Source of the DNA: Helicobacter macacae MIT 99-5501
Lineage (GTDB): Bacteria > Campylobacterota > Campylobacteria > Campylobacterales > Helicobacteraceae
Length of the DNA: 64,000 nucleotides
Direction: 5' to 3'
Assembly: GCF_000507845.1 (NCBI RefSeq)
Contig: NZ_KI669456.1
Span: 1-64,000 of the forward strand
This document shows positions 22,692 to 33,197 of this stretch, one piece after another. Both the position numbers and the translations under genes were made by a program. A model generated the notes under the pieces. That model saw only the letters and a program-made list of their open reading frames with translations, was not told where the DNA came from and did no database searches. How positions within the stretch are numbered: position 1 is the stretch's first letter; each line of letters begins with the position of its first letter.

Positions 22692-24227
22692 ATGAAAAAC
22701 ACCACACCACCAAACCCAACCACACAAAGCCAAATCCCAAACCCCGCACAAAGCCAATTACCACACATAGACAAAAGTAGCGCACCCACCGCAAAAATCG
22801 ACCTAAAAGCAGATTCTATCCCTAAGCTATTTTTTTACTACTTTATCCCCGCACTTCTTGCTATGCTAGCATTATCGACTTACTCTACGATAGATGGGAT
22901 TTTTGTGGGCAAAAAGGTGGGAGAAAACGGCTTAGCAGCGATTGGAATTTGCTGGCCTATTTTCCCTGCTTTTATCGCTTATGAGTTGCTATTTGGCTTT
23001 GGTGGGGCAGCGATTGTGGGGTATTTTTTGGGCAAAGACCACGCATATAGGGCTAGGCTTGTGTTTTGCTCGATTTTTTATTTCGTGGCGATTAGCTCGG
23101 TGTTTATTGGCATAGTTGGATTTTGCTTTGCGGACTTTATCATCACAGCACTAACGGCAAACAAGCCTATCTCAAGCGAGATAAAAGACTTCGCACTTGC
23201 TTACATAAAAGTGATATTTCTAGGCACACCTATGCTGATACTCCACCCTTTGTGTGATATTTTTGTCATCAATGACAAACGCCCGATTTTGGCAAGCATA
23301 GCGATGATAGTGGGCTCTGCTAGCAATATCGTGCTAAATTATGTGTTTTTGTTTGTGTGCGATATGGGGATAGAGGGTAGCGCACTTGCCACAGTGAGTG
23401 CGCATCTCATAGGTTTTGTAGTGCTTTTTAGCCATTTTATCTCTCACAAAGGCAAGCTATTTTTTATCCCTAGATTTTCTATCGCCTCTATCATCTCTTC
23501 GGCAAAAAGCGGTATCCCAGAGAGTATCGCAGAAGTTTCCGCAGCCGCAGTAATGCTACTTTTTAATGTTACTCTGCTACAAATCGCAGGCGATGATGGC
23601 GTGAAAATTTATAGCATTATGATGTATTGTGGAATCGTGTTTTTTACGGTTTTGCTATCTGTATCGCAGGCTTTGCAGCCTATCGCTAGCTTCAACTACG
23701 GAGCGGGGAATTTTGCGCGACTAAAGATAGCGTTTTTGTTTTCGCTGGCTATGGTGGTTGCAATAGGAGTGGGAATATACGCGCTTTTTTATGGGTTTGA
23801 TAGGTATTTGGTGGAGCTATTTTTGCAAAAAGAGGATTCCACGCTAGTGCAATCTAGCTTGGTAAATTCCGCTTTGGCGCATTCTAGCTTGGCGGAGCGC
23901 ACGATAGAAGCTATGAGCATCTACTACATAGGCTATGTGATTTTTGGGATAAATATCGTGTGTGCGATATTTTTGCAATCCGTGCAACGCACGGTAAGTT
24001 CCTTTATCATCACTATTTGCTATACGATATTATTTCTAGCTATACTTTTACCACCTCTTAGCCACACTTATGGCATAGATGGTGCGTGGGCTAGCTATCC
24101 GTTATCCCAAGTGTGCGCGTTTGTGGTGGCTTTTGGCGTGATGTGCTATGAGTGGCGATATGGGATTTTCTCAGGCGAGATTCCTAGTGGAGCTACATTG
24201 TGGAAAAGGAGAAAACATCGTGGCTAA
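22692..24227 (+). CDS. MATE family multidrug/Na+ efflux transporter
   Basis: A protein of about 511 aa with twelve hydrophobic segments of the multidrug and toxic compound extrusion family, exporting cations or drugs by H+ or Na+ antiport. Diagnostic parts include STIDGIFVGKKVGENGLAAIGICWPIF, FGFGGAAIVGYFLGK and FNYGAGNFARLK. A hydrophilic Pro/Gln/Thr-rich stretch of about 40 residues precedes the first membrane span. Start choice: the ATG at 22692 has GGGAGAAATGGCG upstream; the ATG at 22686 is an alternative. The gene overlaps the following phosphatase by 8 nt. The substrate cannot be read from sequence. Confidence 0.88.
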   Translation: MKNTTPPNPTTQSQIPNPAQSQLPHIDKSSAPTAKIDLKADSIPKLFFYYFIPALLAMLALSTYSTIDGIFVGKKVGENGLAAIGICWPIFPAFIAYELLFGFGGAAIVGYFLGKDHAYRARLVFCSIFYFVAISSVFIGIVGFCFADFIITALTANKPISSEIKDFALAYIKVIFLGTPMLILHPLCDIFVINDKRPILASIAMIVGSASNIVLNYVFLFVCDMGIEGSALATVSAHLIGFVVLFSHFISHKGKLFFIPRFSIASIISSAKSGIPESIAEVSAAAVMLLFNVTLLQIAGDDGVKIYSIMMYCGIVFFTVLLSVSQALQPIASFNYGAGNFARLKIAFLFSLAMVVAIGVGIYALFYGFDRYLVELFLQKEDSTLVQSSLVNSALAHSSLAERTIEAMSIYYIGYVIFGINIVCAIFLQSVQRTVSSFIITICYTILFLAILLPPLSHTYGIDGAWASYPLSQVCAFVVAFGVMCYEWRYGIFSGEIPSGATLWKRRKHRG

Positions 24228-25122
24228 TATTTTTGGTAAATTTTTGGGCGAAAAGGGTAATGAGAGTAGCAAAAAAGTCGCAGAGCAAAACTCACAAAAC
24301 AAGAGTTTGCAAAATGATGATTTGCAAGATAAATTTGAGCTAGCTCCACAGAGTGTAGCACAAAGTAGCGATGAAAAAATCGAGCTAAAGCCTGATAATG
24401 ACACAAAAAGTGCGGATAAAATCATTGCGCATTCTACGCAAGGGTATGCTAATCTATCTAGCAATGCTACAAGTGAAAAAAAGATTATTTTATTTGATTT
24501 GGATGGGACGCTACTAGATTCATTGGAGGGAATCTATGCGAGCTTTTGCCGAGCGTGCGAAGAGGAGGAGGGCAAGGAAGCATACGCACCTAGCCTAGAA
24601 GAAGTGCGCTCTATGATAGGACTGCCTTTGAGGGAAATGTTTTTGCGTGTAGGGTTTAGCCAAAACGAAGTAGAATCCCGCATAACGCGCTACAAAAACC
24701 ACTACCGCAGAATCTGCATAGAGAAATCAAAGCTATACCCAAAGGTGCGTGAGGCTTTGATTTTGGCAAGGGAGTTTGCCCATCTTGGTGTGGTAACGAC
24801 AAAAACAGGGCTTTACTCTAAGCAGATTTTGGAAAATTTTGAATTGCTAAAGTATTTTGGCGTAGTCATCGGTATCGAAGATGTAAGCGAGCCAAAGCCC
24901 GATGCCGAGCCGATTTTGCGTGCGCTTAGCTTTTTGCCCATAGCACCAAAGCAAAAGGTGTATATGATAGGAGATACCATACTAGATATAGAGTCAGCCA
25001 AAAACGCAGGCGTAAATGCGCTGTGGGTGCGCTGTGGCTATGGGCAGGGGCTAGAAAGTCAAGCGGATAAAAGTTTTGATAGCGTCTATGAAGCAGTGGC
25101 TTATATCAAAGAAGTGCGATAG
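24220..25122 (+). CDS. HAD-superfamily phosphatase (phosphoglycolate phosphatase-like)
   Basis: A 300-aa hydrolase. The GTG at 24220 is preceded by AAAAGGAGAAAACATC, making it the likely start and giving an 8-nt overlap with the MATE gene, suggesting translational coupling. The first 85 or so residues are Ser/Gln/Lys-rich and variable. Then come HAD motif I (LFDLDGTLLDS), motif II (VVTTKTG), motif III (EPKPDAEPI) and motif IV (MIGDTILDIESAKNAG). The cap between motifs I and II is helical, as in the Gph/PGMB group. The substrate is uncertain; phosphoglycolate or another small phosphate monoester is likely. Confidence 0.85.
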   Translation: MANIFGKFLGEKGNESSKKVAEQNSQNKSLQNDDLQDKFELAPQSVAQSSDEKIELKPDNDTKSADKIIAHSTQGYANLSSNATSEKKIILFDLDGTLLDSLEGIYASFCRACEEEEGKEAYAPSLEEVRSMIGLPLREMFLRVGFSQNEVESRITRYKNHYRRICIEKSKLYPKVREALILAREFAHLGVVTTKTGLYSKQILENFELLKYFGVVIGIEDVSEPKPDAEPILRALSFLPIAPKQKVYMIGDTILDIESAKNAGVNALWVRCGYGQGLESQADKSFDSVYEAVAYIKEVR

Positions 25123-25150
25123 ACTTGGCTAAATCTGCTACAAAATCAAA

Positions 25151-26365
25151 ATGCTAGAATCTAATATCCTCTATGAGCAAAGCAGGGCTAGCTCTGCTTT
25201 TTTGCCTCGTCCATATCCCCAAAAAGACACACCTCTTTTGATATATGGTCCTCCAAAAAGTGGCAAAACCTCCCTTGCGCTTGAGTATGCCAAAAATGTC
25301 AAAAATGCCAAGCGCGTTGTATTTGTTGATTGTGCTGATATGAGATTTTGCCTAGAGGACACCCAAAAGGAGCTGCTTAAAGCATTTTTGGAAAAAGCCT
25401 TTGATTTGCTTGTGGTGGATAACTATGACATTTCCTCACTCGCTCTTAGCCCATCATCTAAGCCCTCGCTTATCTCATCTGCGGAATCCACTCTATCTAG
25501 GACTGCTACGCCTGCGCTTACTCTGCCAAATCTTAGTAATATTATCCTTGTTTGCGCTAGTCCTATTTGTGATAAGCAGGGCTTATCAAAATATCCTACA
25601 CACCATTTTGCACACCATCTTGCACACCTTAGGCAAATGAGGGTTTTGCCTCTTAGCTTTAGGGAGTTTGTAAGCTTTAGCAAAGCCCAAAAGCTAGAAT
25701 CGATTTTTTCGACATTTCTAAAAAGTGGCAATTTACCTGAAATGCCATTTCTCACAGAGTCTAAGCACACCGCTAGAAATCAAGAAATTATCCGCCTTGC
25801 TTATCAAAAGCACGCACGGATTTTCCAAGAGATTTTGGACTTTCAAGGGCAAAATTTTAGCGCGTATAGCCTTTTGCGCAAGCTAAAGCCAAGTCTTAAA
25901 ACTTCCAAAGACACGATATATGCTTTCATAGAAAGCCTAAAATCCCAGCAAAGTATCTTTTTGCTCCCCCACACCCAAAATCGCTCAAAGCCTAAGCTGT
26001 ATTTGTATAATTTTGCCCTGCCTTACGCGCTTAGTGCTTCGCCACATTTCCAGCATATTTTTGAAAATATGGTGTTTTGTGAGCTACTTCTAAAGCATAG
26101 CAATCCTTTTAGCGAGATTACACAAGCAAAATCTAGCACGCCAAAATCACTCATAAGCTATGATGAGGAATGCGATTTTTTGGTAAATGATATTGCTTAT
26201 ATTGTTATGCCATTTCCAAATGATGCGCTACTAAAAGCAAGGCTACAAAAGCTCACCAAGAAGTATAAAAAAGTCATTTTTATTAGCATCGAGCATAGTG
26301 AGAAGCAAAGCGAATATGAAGTGCAAAGTTTTATTGATTTTGCGCTAGATGATGAGGTGGGCTAG
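25151..26365 (+). CDS. P-loop ATPase of the AAA_14/DUF4143 type
   Basis: A 404-aa cytoplasmic ATP-binding protein. Walker A is IYGPPKSGKTSLA near residue 38 and Walker B is DLLVVDNYD. A C-terminal winged-helix/nuclease-like part follows (SLLRKLKPSLKTSKDTIYAFIESLKSQQSIFLL, then ISYDEECDFLV). The order ATPase, RVLPLSFREFVSF, helix-turn-helix and C-terminal domain matches bacterial AAA_14/DUF4143 proteins, whose role is mostly unknown. It lies 28 nt after the phosphatase gene on the same strand, probably in one operon with MATE and HAD. Confidence 0.7.
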   Translation: MLESNILYEQSRASSAFLPRPYPQKDTPLLIYGPPKSGKTSLALEYAKNVKNAKRVVFVDCADMRFCLEDTQKELLKAFLEKAFDLLVVDNYDISSLALSPSSKPSLISSAESTLSRTATPALTLPNLSNIILVCASPICDKQGLSKYPTHHFAHHLAHLRQMRVLPLSFREFVSFSKAQKLESIFSTFLKSGNLPEMPFLTESKHTARNQEIIRLAYQKHARIFQEILDFQGQNFSAYSLLRKLKPSLKTSKDTIYAFIESLKSQQSIFLLPHTQNRSKPKLYLYNFALPYALSASPHFQHIFENMVFCELLLKHSNPFSEITQAKSSTPKSLISYDEECDFLVNDIAYIVMPFPNDALLKARLQKLTKKYKKVIFISIEHSEKQSEYEVQSFIDFALDDEVG

Positions 26366-26684
26366 GATTTATTTGCTATTGCTTAAGCCCAACACATTGC
26401 TTGTAGCATTGCTTCTCTTGCCCATCTCATTGCCATTTATCGCTTAAGAGTGCATAGCGTAAGTCGCTTATGGTTTTTAAGCGTAGAATCCTAAAAAAAT
26501 ATATGAAATTTTGCGTGATTTTTTCGACATATTAACTGAATTTTTGATAAAGTCTTGGCTAATCTTTCTAGCCAAAAAGAGGTTTTGCTGATTTTGCCAA
26601 AATATGCCAAAACCTTTGCAAAATCTTTCACAAAACCTTATCTGTTTGGCGATGATAAGAAATCTACTTCACAAAGGACTTAGT
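26366..26684. other. non-coding region before the blue-copper protein gene
   Basis: There is no gene. It contains small inverted repeats TTGGCTA/TAGCCAA (about 26554-26574) and CGCTTA/TAAGCG (about 26465-26483). A promoter for the downstream gene is likely but not clear. Confidence 0.4.
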
Positions 26685-27131
26685 ATGACTACTAAAAATC
26701 TTTTAGCTTTGGCGTTTCTAGCGGCGTGTAGCCTTGCATTTGCAAAGGATTATGAAATCAAAATGCTAAACAAAGGTGCAGAGGGACCTATGGTATTTGA
26801 ACCAGCGTTTGTGCATATTCAGCCCGGTGATACTATCACATTTGTAGCTACTGACCCTACACACAACGCACGAAGTGTGGTAATCCCAGCAGGTGCGGAG
26901 AAATTCCAAACACCTCAAACGATGATGAGAAACAAGGGTGAAAAATTCACTATCAAGCCAAACAAAGAGGGTGTGTATGTATATGAGTGCATACCTCACA
27001 CACCAATGGGTATGGTAGGCATATTCCAAGTAGGCAAAGCTACTAATGCAGCTGCTATCAATGATGGAATATTTAAGCAGCCAAAAGCAAAAGAGCGACT
27101 AAACAAATACATTCAGCAAATCAAAAAATAG
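26685..27131 (+). CDS. periplasmic blue-copper protein (pseudoazurin/plastocyanin family)
   Basis: A 148-aa small electron carrier. A signal peptide (FLAACSLAFA) is followed by a cupredoxin domain beginning KDYEIKMLNKG, with type-1 copper ligands visible as His in DPTHNARS and Cys, His and Met in YECIPHTPMGM. It most likely shuttles electrons in the periplasm, for example to a reductase. The ATG at 26685 has AAAGGACTTAGT upstream; an in-frame start 27 codons earlier lacks a site and would spoil the signal peptide. A strong terminator follows. Confidence 0.93.
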   Translation: MTTKNLLALAFLAACSLAFAKDYEIKMLNKGAEGPMVFEPAFVHIQPGDTITFVATDPTHNARSVVIPAGAEKFQTPQTMMRNKGEKFTIKPNKEGVYVYECIPHTPMGMVGIFQVGKATNAAAINDGIFKQPKAKERLNKYIQQIKK

Positions 27132-27138
27132 CGCAAAT

Positions 27139-27183
27139 AGCACTTAAGCCCAAAGTTCTAAATATGTGGGCTTAAGTGCTTTT
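27139..27183 (+). terminator. rho-independent terminator after blue-copper protein gene
   Basis: AGCACTTAAGCCCA (27139-27152) and TGGGCTTAAGTGCT (27167-27180) are perfect complements with a 14-nt loop, followed by TTT, only 7 nt after the stop codon. Confidence 0.85.
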
Positions 27184-27381
27184 GCTAGGTTTTGTATTTT
27201 TGCTTTATTCTCACATTTTGCTTCGCTTCCCTCGCTTTATTTTTTCTCATTTTTGCTCTATCACCTCAAGCCCAAAATCTTTTGCGCAAAAAGTCTTAAC
27301 TTCCTAATCTTTGTAGATTCTAAGCCTAACTTCATAAAATCCTAAAAACTTTTTTCTAAAAACCCCCCAAGCAAATCTCAT

Positions 27382-28485
27382 CTATTTATAAAATCTATTT
27401 GTGATTTGTGTAATGATATTTTGCACTTCTAGAGTGCCTTTTGGGACAAAAAAGCGTTGATTTTCTTGCCTTATGAAGCCTTTTTGCCTAAAGTCAAAAA
27501 ACGCCCTTAGTGCTTCATCTAGGCTTTTTGCGTGGTGCATTAGGGAGTTTTTAAGCAAGTATTTATCGTGATAGAGCAAAAGTGAGCGAGTAGATAGCGT
27601 GGGTATGCCTAGAAAGCTAGATTCTAGATTCATAGTCCCTCCTCCACCTAGTAGCATATCTATGCAGGGGTAAAACTCGTGTGTGAAAAGCGTCTCTTTT
27701 GCCACACGCACGCTAGGATAGCTACCAAATTCAGCTTCTAGATATTCTCTCTCATATCGTGGCATAATGATGATATTTGCCTCCTTAGCAAGCGCGTGCA
27801 AAGCCTCATAAAAAAGTGGATATTTTTTTTTCACATAGTGGGCTTTATACTCCTCCTCTCTAGCCAAAATTAGTGGCTTATTTTCATTAGCAAAGCCAAA
27901 CTTTTTCAAAAATGCCTTTTTTGCTTCTTGGCTAAATTTTAGCCTATCTACTTCTAGCCACAATGCCACATCAATGAAGTTGTAGGGAATTAGATTTTGC
28001 TCTGCCACACCAAAAAAACTATATGCTTGCTTTGGCACGACAAATGGATAAAAAATAAGGCTTGATAGGGGCAAACTAAGGCGTGATAATAGCGTGATAT
28101 GCTCCTCTCCACCCTCAAAGCTATCCATAGGCGTATCGCTAAAATGCACCACAGGAATCCCTAGCCCAAAAGCACTTTGCGCCCCATCCACGCTAGCACC
28201 TGTGAGAAACACTCTAGGCAAGCCCACGCGCTTAAAAAGCGCGATAAATTCTTCTTGGCGTTTGATTCTAGCCAAAAATTTATCCTCTAGCCCGCTCCCA
28301 CCATAGCCACTCTCCCCACCTATGCAAATCGCTTTAACCCCTAGCTTTTCTAGCAGTGAAGCGCACTCGGTGTAGCCTGCACTTTTGCGCGTAGTAACTA
28401 GCACGGTGTCGATTTCGCGCAAATGTGGCAAAAGAGAGTGAAAAAACAGCGCGTATTTAGGGTCTGTGATGTCTATCCATAGCAT
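27382..28485 (-). CDS. DUF354 family protein (glycosyltransferase-like)
   Basis: A 367-aa protein beginning MLWIDITDPKYALFFHSLLPHL, with GLGIPVVHFSDTPMDSFE, IIMPRYEREYLE and a GGGGTMNLESSFLGIPTLSTRS block. This matches the DUF354 family, which resembles GT-B glycosyltransferases such as the UDP-GlcNAc 2-epimerase/MurG fold; a sugar-nucleotide or glycan role is inferred. It follows aroK by 85 nt on the same strand, as in H. pylori, where HP0158 follows HP0157 (aroK). Confidence 0.8.
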   Translation of the reverse strand: MLWIDITDPKYALFFHSLLPHLREIDTVLVTTRKSAGYTECASLLEKLGVKAICIGGESGYGGSGLEDKFLARIKRQEEFIALFKRVGLPRVFLTGASVDGAQSAFGLGIPVVHFSDTPMDSFEGGEEHITLLSRLSLPLSSLIFYPFVVPKQAYSFFGVAEQNLIPYNFIDVALWLEVDRLKFSQEAKKAFLKKFGFANENKPLILAREEEYKAHYVKKKYPLFYEALHALAKEANIIIMPRYEREYLEAEFGSYPSVRVAKETLFTHEFYPCIDMLLGGGGTMNLESSFLGIPTLSTRSLLLYHDKYLLKNSLMHHAKSLDEALRAFFDFRQKGFIRQENQRFFVPKGTLEVQNIITQITNRFYK

Positions 28486-28570
28486 TTTGTGCCTTAGATT
28501 TGCTAGATTTTACTAGATTTGGTTTTGCTACGCATATTTGCTTTAGCCTACCTCACGCCTAGAGCCACTC

Positions 28571-29155
28571 TTACGCTTTTATCAAATGATGATTTAGTAT
28601 TTCTTGCGTGATAGATTCTAGTGGCTTGCTTGCATCGATGACTAAATCTGCGGTGTTTTTGTAAATATCTTTGCGATAGAGAAAAATCTCTTTAGCCTTT
28701 TTCAAATCCCTAAAAAGAGGCCGTTTGGTTCTTTGTATAGAATCTAGCCTTGAGAGAATCTCATCAAAGCCAATCTCTAAATACACCACAAAGCCCATTT
28801 GCTTGACATCATTAAAAATCGGCATACCGCCACCTGTGGAGATGATAGCGTTTTTTACACTTGAACACACCCAAGCGATAAATTCCGCTTCCCTCAAGCG
28901 AAACGCTTCCTCGCCCCTGCGCTTAAAGTATTGGCTGATACTCATACCCAAATTTTTGCTTATCATCTCATCGCTATCAAGCACAAATCGCGTAAATCTT
29001 TGCGTGGTGTCTTTGCGTAGTGTTTTTTGTGATAGCTTTTGGGGTGGATTTTGACTTTGGCTATATCTTTTGCCAAGATTTTTAGCCACGCTACTTTTGC
29101 CACTGCCCATAAAGCCGATTAGGACAATGTTTGCACTATCAAGCACCAAAATCAC
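28571..29155 (-). CDS. aroK: shikimate kinase
   Basis: A 194-aa enzyme phosphorylating shikimate at the 3-hydroxyl with ATP in the chorismate pathway. The P-loop is GFMGSGKSSVAKNLG; the substrate site is seen in FVLDSDEMI and STGGGMPI; the lid contains RTKRPLFRD. An insert of about 20 Gln/Lys/Thr-rich residues after the P-loop makes it longer than the usual 162-175 aa. It overlaps the upstream AMIN gene by 4 nt. Confidence 0.95.
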   Translation of the reverse strand: MILVLDSANIVLIGFMGSGKSSVAKNLGKRYSQSQNPPQKLSQKTLRKDTTQRFTRFVLDSDEMISKNLGMSISQYFKRRGEEAFRLREAEFIAWVCSSVKNAIISTGGGMPIFNDVKQMGFVVYLEIGFDEILSRLDSIQRTKRPLFRDLKKAKEIFLYRKDIYKNTADLVIDASKPLESITQEILNHHLIKA

Positions 29156-29877
29156 TCCACCGAGATAATGTAATAATCCACTTCTTTGTCAATGTGGTAG
29201 GTGTATTGTCCATCAAGGGTGATGATGAAGCGATAAAAATCTTTATGCACATCTAGGGCGGCTTTGGTAAAATACTTGACATTTAGTGGGATAAATCCGT
29301 TGCTAGATGTTGGAAGCTTTTGCAAGCCGTATTGCTCTGCTTTGTCTATGTCTATTACGATGCGATAGGGCGAGGGAAGCACAAAAGAGCGGATAATAGT
29401 GTTGGCACTAAAGAGGTAGAATCGATTTTTTTGAGTGAAAAAATCAAAAGGCGTGATAGTGTAGTGCTGCACTTTTTCGTTTAGAAATGCTTTTCTTTGG
29501 CTTAGCAAAATGGGGAAATGCCAATCAATCCCCTCATCAATGTTTAGGGTTTTGCTCTCTGTGCTACCGTCAATATTTTGGTATGTTATGGTTACGGTCT
29601 TTAGGATTCTAGCGGTGCTAGGTAGCTTGAAGTCAAACTCTTTGAAATAGTTTTTTGCATTTGGGGATTTAAAAGTATCTTCTTGTGGGCGACTCATCGG
29701 CTCAAATGGATTCTCTCTAGCCAGCGCAAAATCAATAGCTAGTAGCACAAAAAGTGTGGCACAAATCAGGGCGGGCGCAAAATACGCAAAATATGCGACA
29801 AACCTCGCAAACGCGATTTTGATAACATTTAGCTTGCTAGCACTTAGTATGTCTTGTAGTATGTTTTGATTACTCAC
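29152..29877 (-). CDS. AMIN-domain-like envelope protein (HP0156-type)
   Basis: A 241-aa protein with one N-terminal hydrophobic segment (about residues 32-52) and a beta-rich periplasmic part including YRIVIDIDKAEQYGL and YRFIITLDGQYTYHIDKEVDYYIISVE, resembling the AMIN domain that targets proteins to septal peptidoglycan. It is placed between a DivIC-like gene and aroK with 4-nt overlaps on both sides, the order seen in H. pylori HP0155-HP0157. A cell-envelope or division role is inferred from domain and context. Confidence 0.7.
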   Translation of the reverse strand: MSNQNILQDILSASKLNVIKIAFARFVAYFAYFAPALICATLFVLLAIDFALARENPFEPMSRPQEDTFKSPNAKNYFKEFDFKLPSTARILKTVTITYQNIDGSTESKTLNIDEGIDWHFPILLSQRKAFLNEKVQHYTITPFDFFTQKNRFYLFSANTIIRSFVLPSPYRIVIDIDKAEQYGLQKLPTSSNGFIPLNVKYFTKAALDVHKDFYRFIITLDGQYTYHIDKEVDYYIISVE

Positions 29878-30107
29878 GGTTCTAATCCTTTGAGCTCAAA
29901 TAGCACTTTTTGCAATCTGGCATTTTCAGCTTGCAAGGTATCGACTTCTTTTTGCAGGGTGTTTTTTTGCTCCCTATTGTGAAGTAGCACTTCCAAAGAA
30001 TTCTCCCCTACGACCAAAAATGTCAAATACGCACTAGCCCCTGCCAAAAATAGCAAGAAAAAAGCGTATTTTCTATGTGTATAGAGGAAATACCAAAGAT
30101 TTTGCAT
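29874..30107 (-). CDS. DivIC/FtsB-like septum formation protein
   Basis: A 77-aa bitopic membrane protein with a short cytoplasmic N-terminus, one transmembrane helix (about residues 14-33) and a C-terminal coiled coil (NREQKNTLQKEVDTLQAENARLQKVLFELKG). This is the FtsB/DivIC architecture, which bridges divisome proteins. It overlaps the AMIN gene by 4 nt and lies about 210 nt after eno. Confidence 0.8.
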   Translation of the reverse strand: MQNLWYFLYTHRKYAFFLLFLAGASAYLTFLVVGENSLEVLLHNREQKNTLQKEVDTLQAENARLQKVLFELKGLEP

Positions 30108-30314
30108 TTTGCTCTCCGTTTTGCCTAGTTTAGTTTTTGGATTCTAGGCTATATTTTGCTTGCAAATACTTGCATAGTGCTTGTTAGATTTTGGGATTTT
30201 GTGGTTTTTGGGATAAGCATATTTCTATGCTTTTTTCACTTCTTAGGCTTTTTACGCGGTTTTACGCGTTTTGCACTTCTGTGGCTTGTGCTTCTATGCT
30301 TTTTGCGCAAAGAT

Positions 30315-31607
<1,293 letters not shown>

Positions 31608-31882
31608 CTATAAAGTCTTAAAATGTAGCCTTAGCAATTTGGATTCCACCTATTGCACTACGCTACACCACTTTGATGATTCTTTTGGTAATTTCACTAT
31701 ATTTTTAGCTTGTTTTGATTTATGAAAAGCAAAATCTATTGTAGCATTTCTTTGTAATGCAAAAACAAGTTTGGTGCTTTTATTGCCAAAGCAATTATCG
31801 AAGTGAAAAAGTCTTTTGGCAAGATTTAGAAGTGATAAAAAATGATAAAAGTGTGGCAAGCTAGATTTAGCTTTTTTCAAGG

Positions 31883-32869
31883 CTATTTAGCGATTTTTTG
31901 AAACTCGCGCGGACTTATGCCGTATTTCTCTTTGAAGTTTTTGCAAAAGCAAGATACATTTATGTAGCCCACTTCATTTGCTGTGAAAGAGATAGATTTG
32001 CCCTCTTTTAGGATTTTGCAAGCATTGTTGATTTTGCAGGATTTTAGGAACTGATAGATAGAGATTCCCTCATATTTGGCAAAATCTTGCGTTAGCTTAC
32101 TCACACACACGCTAAATCTCTCACTCAAATCACGCAAGTTTAGCTCATCTTGGCTTAGAAAATAGTTTGCTTGCAAATACTCCTTTACTCGCGCTATGTA
32201 TGCTTTCGTGGTGTATTGCGTGCTTTGGCAAGTTGTTGGTGTTGTTGCCCTAGCTTGCTTTAGCTTCATATCTATCTCTAGCAAGCACTCAAGCACCTTT
32301 AGTCGTATCATATCTACGCATTTGGCTTGCCAGATATGGTGGAAAAGCATTTTATCACGCACGCAAGCGTCCAAAATATATGGATTTTGGTTTGACATTT
32401 CATAAAACCTCTCCAAATCAAACTCGCTAAAAAACGCATTTATCTCCTTGCTCGCTTCTTGTATATCGATATTTATCTGCACGCATTTGCATTGTGCTTT
32501 CGCGCTTTGTCCAAAATCGTGCATATTTGGCGAGATGACAAACATTTCATCATCGCTTAGGGCGAAGTCTTGCCCATCGCAGCTACTTTTGTAATACCCG
32601 CTTTGTATTAGCCCAAAATTTACACTTGGCTTATCATAGCTTAAATCTAAATGCCCAAAATCCCCCACAAACTCCCCAAAATCCACCGACACTCCTTGCA
32701 AAATAGAGCAGGTTTTTATATCTACTTTGCACTCTTTGCACTCAAGTTTTATCTCTTTTATGCCATTTTGGTTTGCTTGATAGTGCTTTAGCGTGCCACC
32801 GACTTTGGCAAATGCTTGATAATGCCTGCTAAAATCCCTTGCTTTGTTTAAAAACCTTGCTTCACTCAT
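31883..32869 (-). CDS. AraC-family regulator (YbtA/PchR-like)
   Basis: A 328-aa regulator. The N-terminal half is a variable sensor domain; the last 100 or so residues hold two helix-turn-helices (LRDLSERFSVCVSKLTQDFAKYEGISIYQFL and ISFTANEVGYINVSCFCKNFKEKYGISPREFQ), typical of the HTH_18 domain. It is divergent from the FyuA-like receptor gene. In yersiniabactin and pyochelin loci the equivalent regulators (YbtA, PchR) bind the ferric siderophore and activate the receptor gene, so the same is inferred. AAGGAAAGAAAA lies before the ATG. Confidence 0.85.
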   Translation of the reverse strand: MSEARFLNKARDFSRHYQAFAKVGGTLKHYQANQNGIKEIKLECKECKVDIKTCSILQGVSVDFGEFVGDFGHLDLSYDKPSVNFGLIQSGYYKSSCDGQDFALSDDEMFVISPNMHDFGQSAKAQCKCVQINIDIQEASKEINAFFSEFDLERFYEMSNQNPYILDACVRDKMLFHHIWQAKCVDMIRLKVLECLLEIDMKLKQARATTPTTCQSTQYTTKAYIARVKEYLQANYFLSQDELNLRDLSERFSVCVSKLTQDFAKYEGISIYQFLKSCKINNACKILKEGKSISFTANEVGYINVSCFCKNFKEKYGISPREFQKIAK

Positions 32870-32968
32870 TTTCTTTCCTTACTTTTTGATTTTTGTGGTG
32901 TTTTGTGCTTTCTATACCTAAATGTATTTTGTGGCTATTTTTGGCTTTTTGATGACTTTAGCTATGAC

Positions 32969-32997
32969 ATTCTCATTATATTTCAAAATATGAGAAT
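32969..32997. promoter_or_regulatory. Fur-box-like inverted repeat in the araC/receptor intergenic region
   Basis: ATTCTCAT (32969-32976) and ATGAGAAT (32990-32997) are exact complements 13 nt apart, with AT-rich sequence between. The half-sites resemble those of Fur boxes (TGAGAAT). It lies about 100 nt before the regulator ATG and 200 nt before the receptor ATG, so it could control both. The AraC protein itself is the other possible ligand. Confidence 0.5.
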
Positions 32998-33197
32998 CAC
33001 TCTAAAAGTGTCTCAAAAAGTCGCCATTGTAGCACACAAAAAAGAATAAAAATGCAAAAAAATGGCAAAACGCGTTATTGCAAAAAATTATGGCATTTTG
33101 AGGTAGAAAAAATTTTTGGGTTTTATTATCATTTGTCTTGTTCTAAATTTTTTCACCTCGTAAATGAAATTTTAAAATGACAAAAAGGAAAGCCAAA

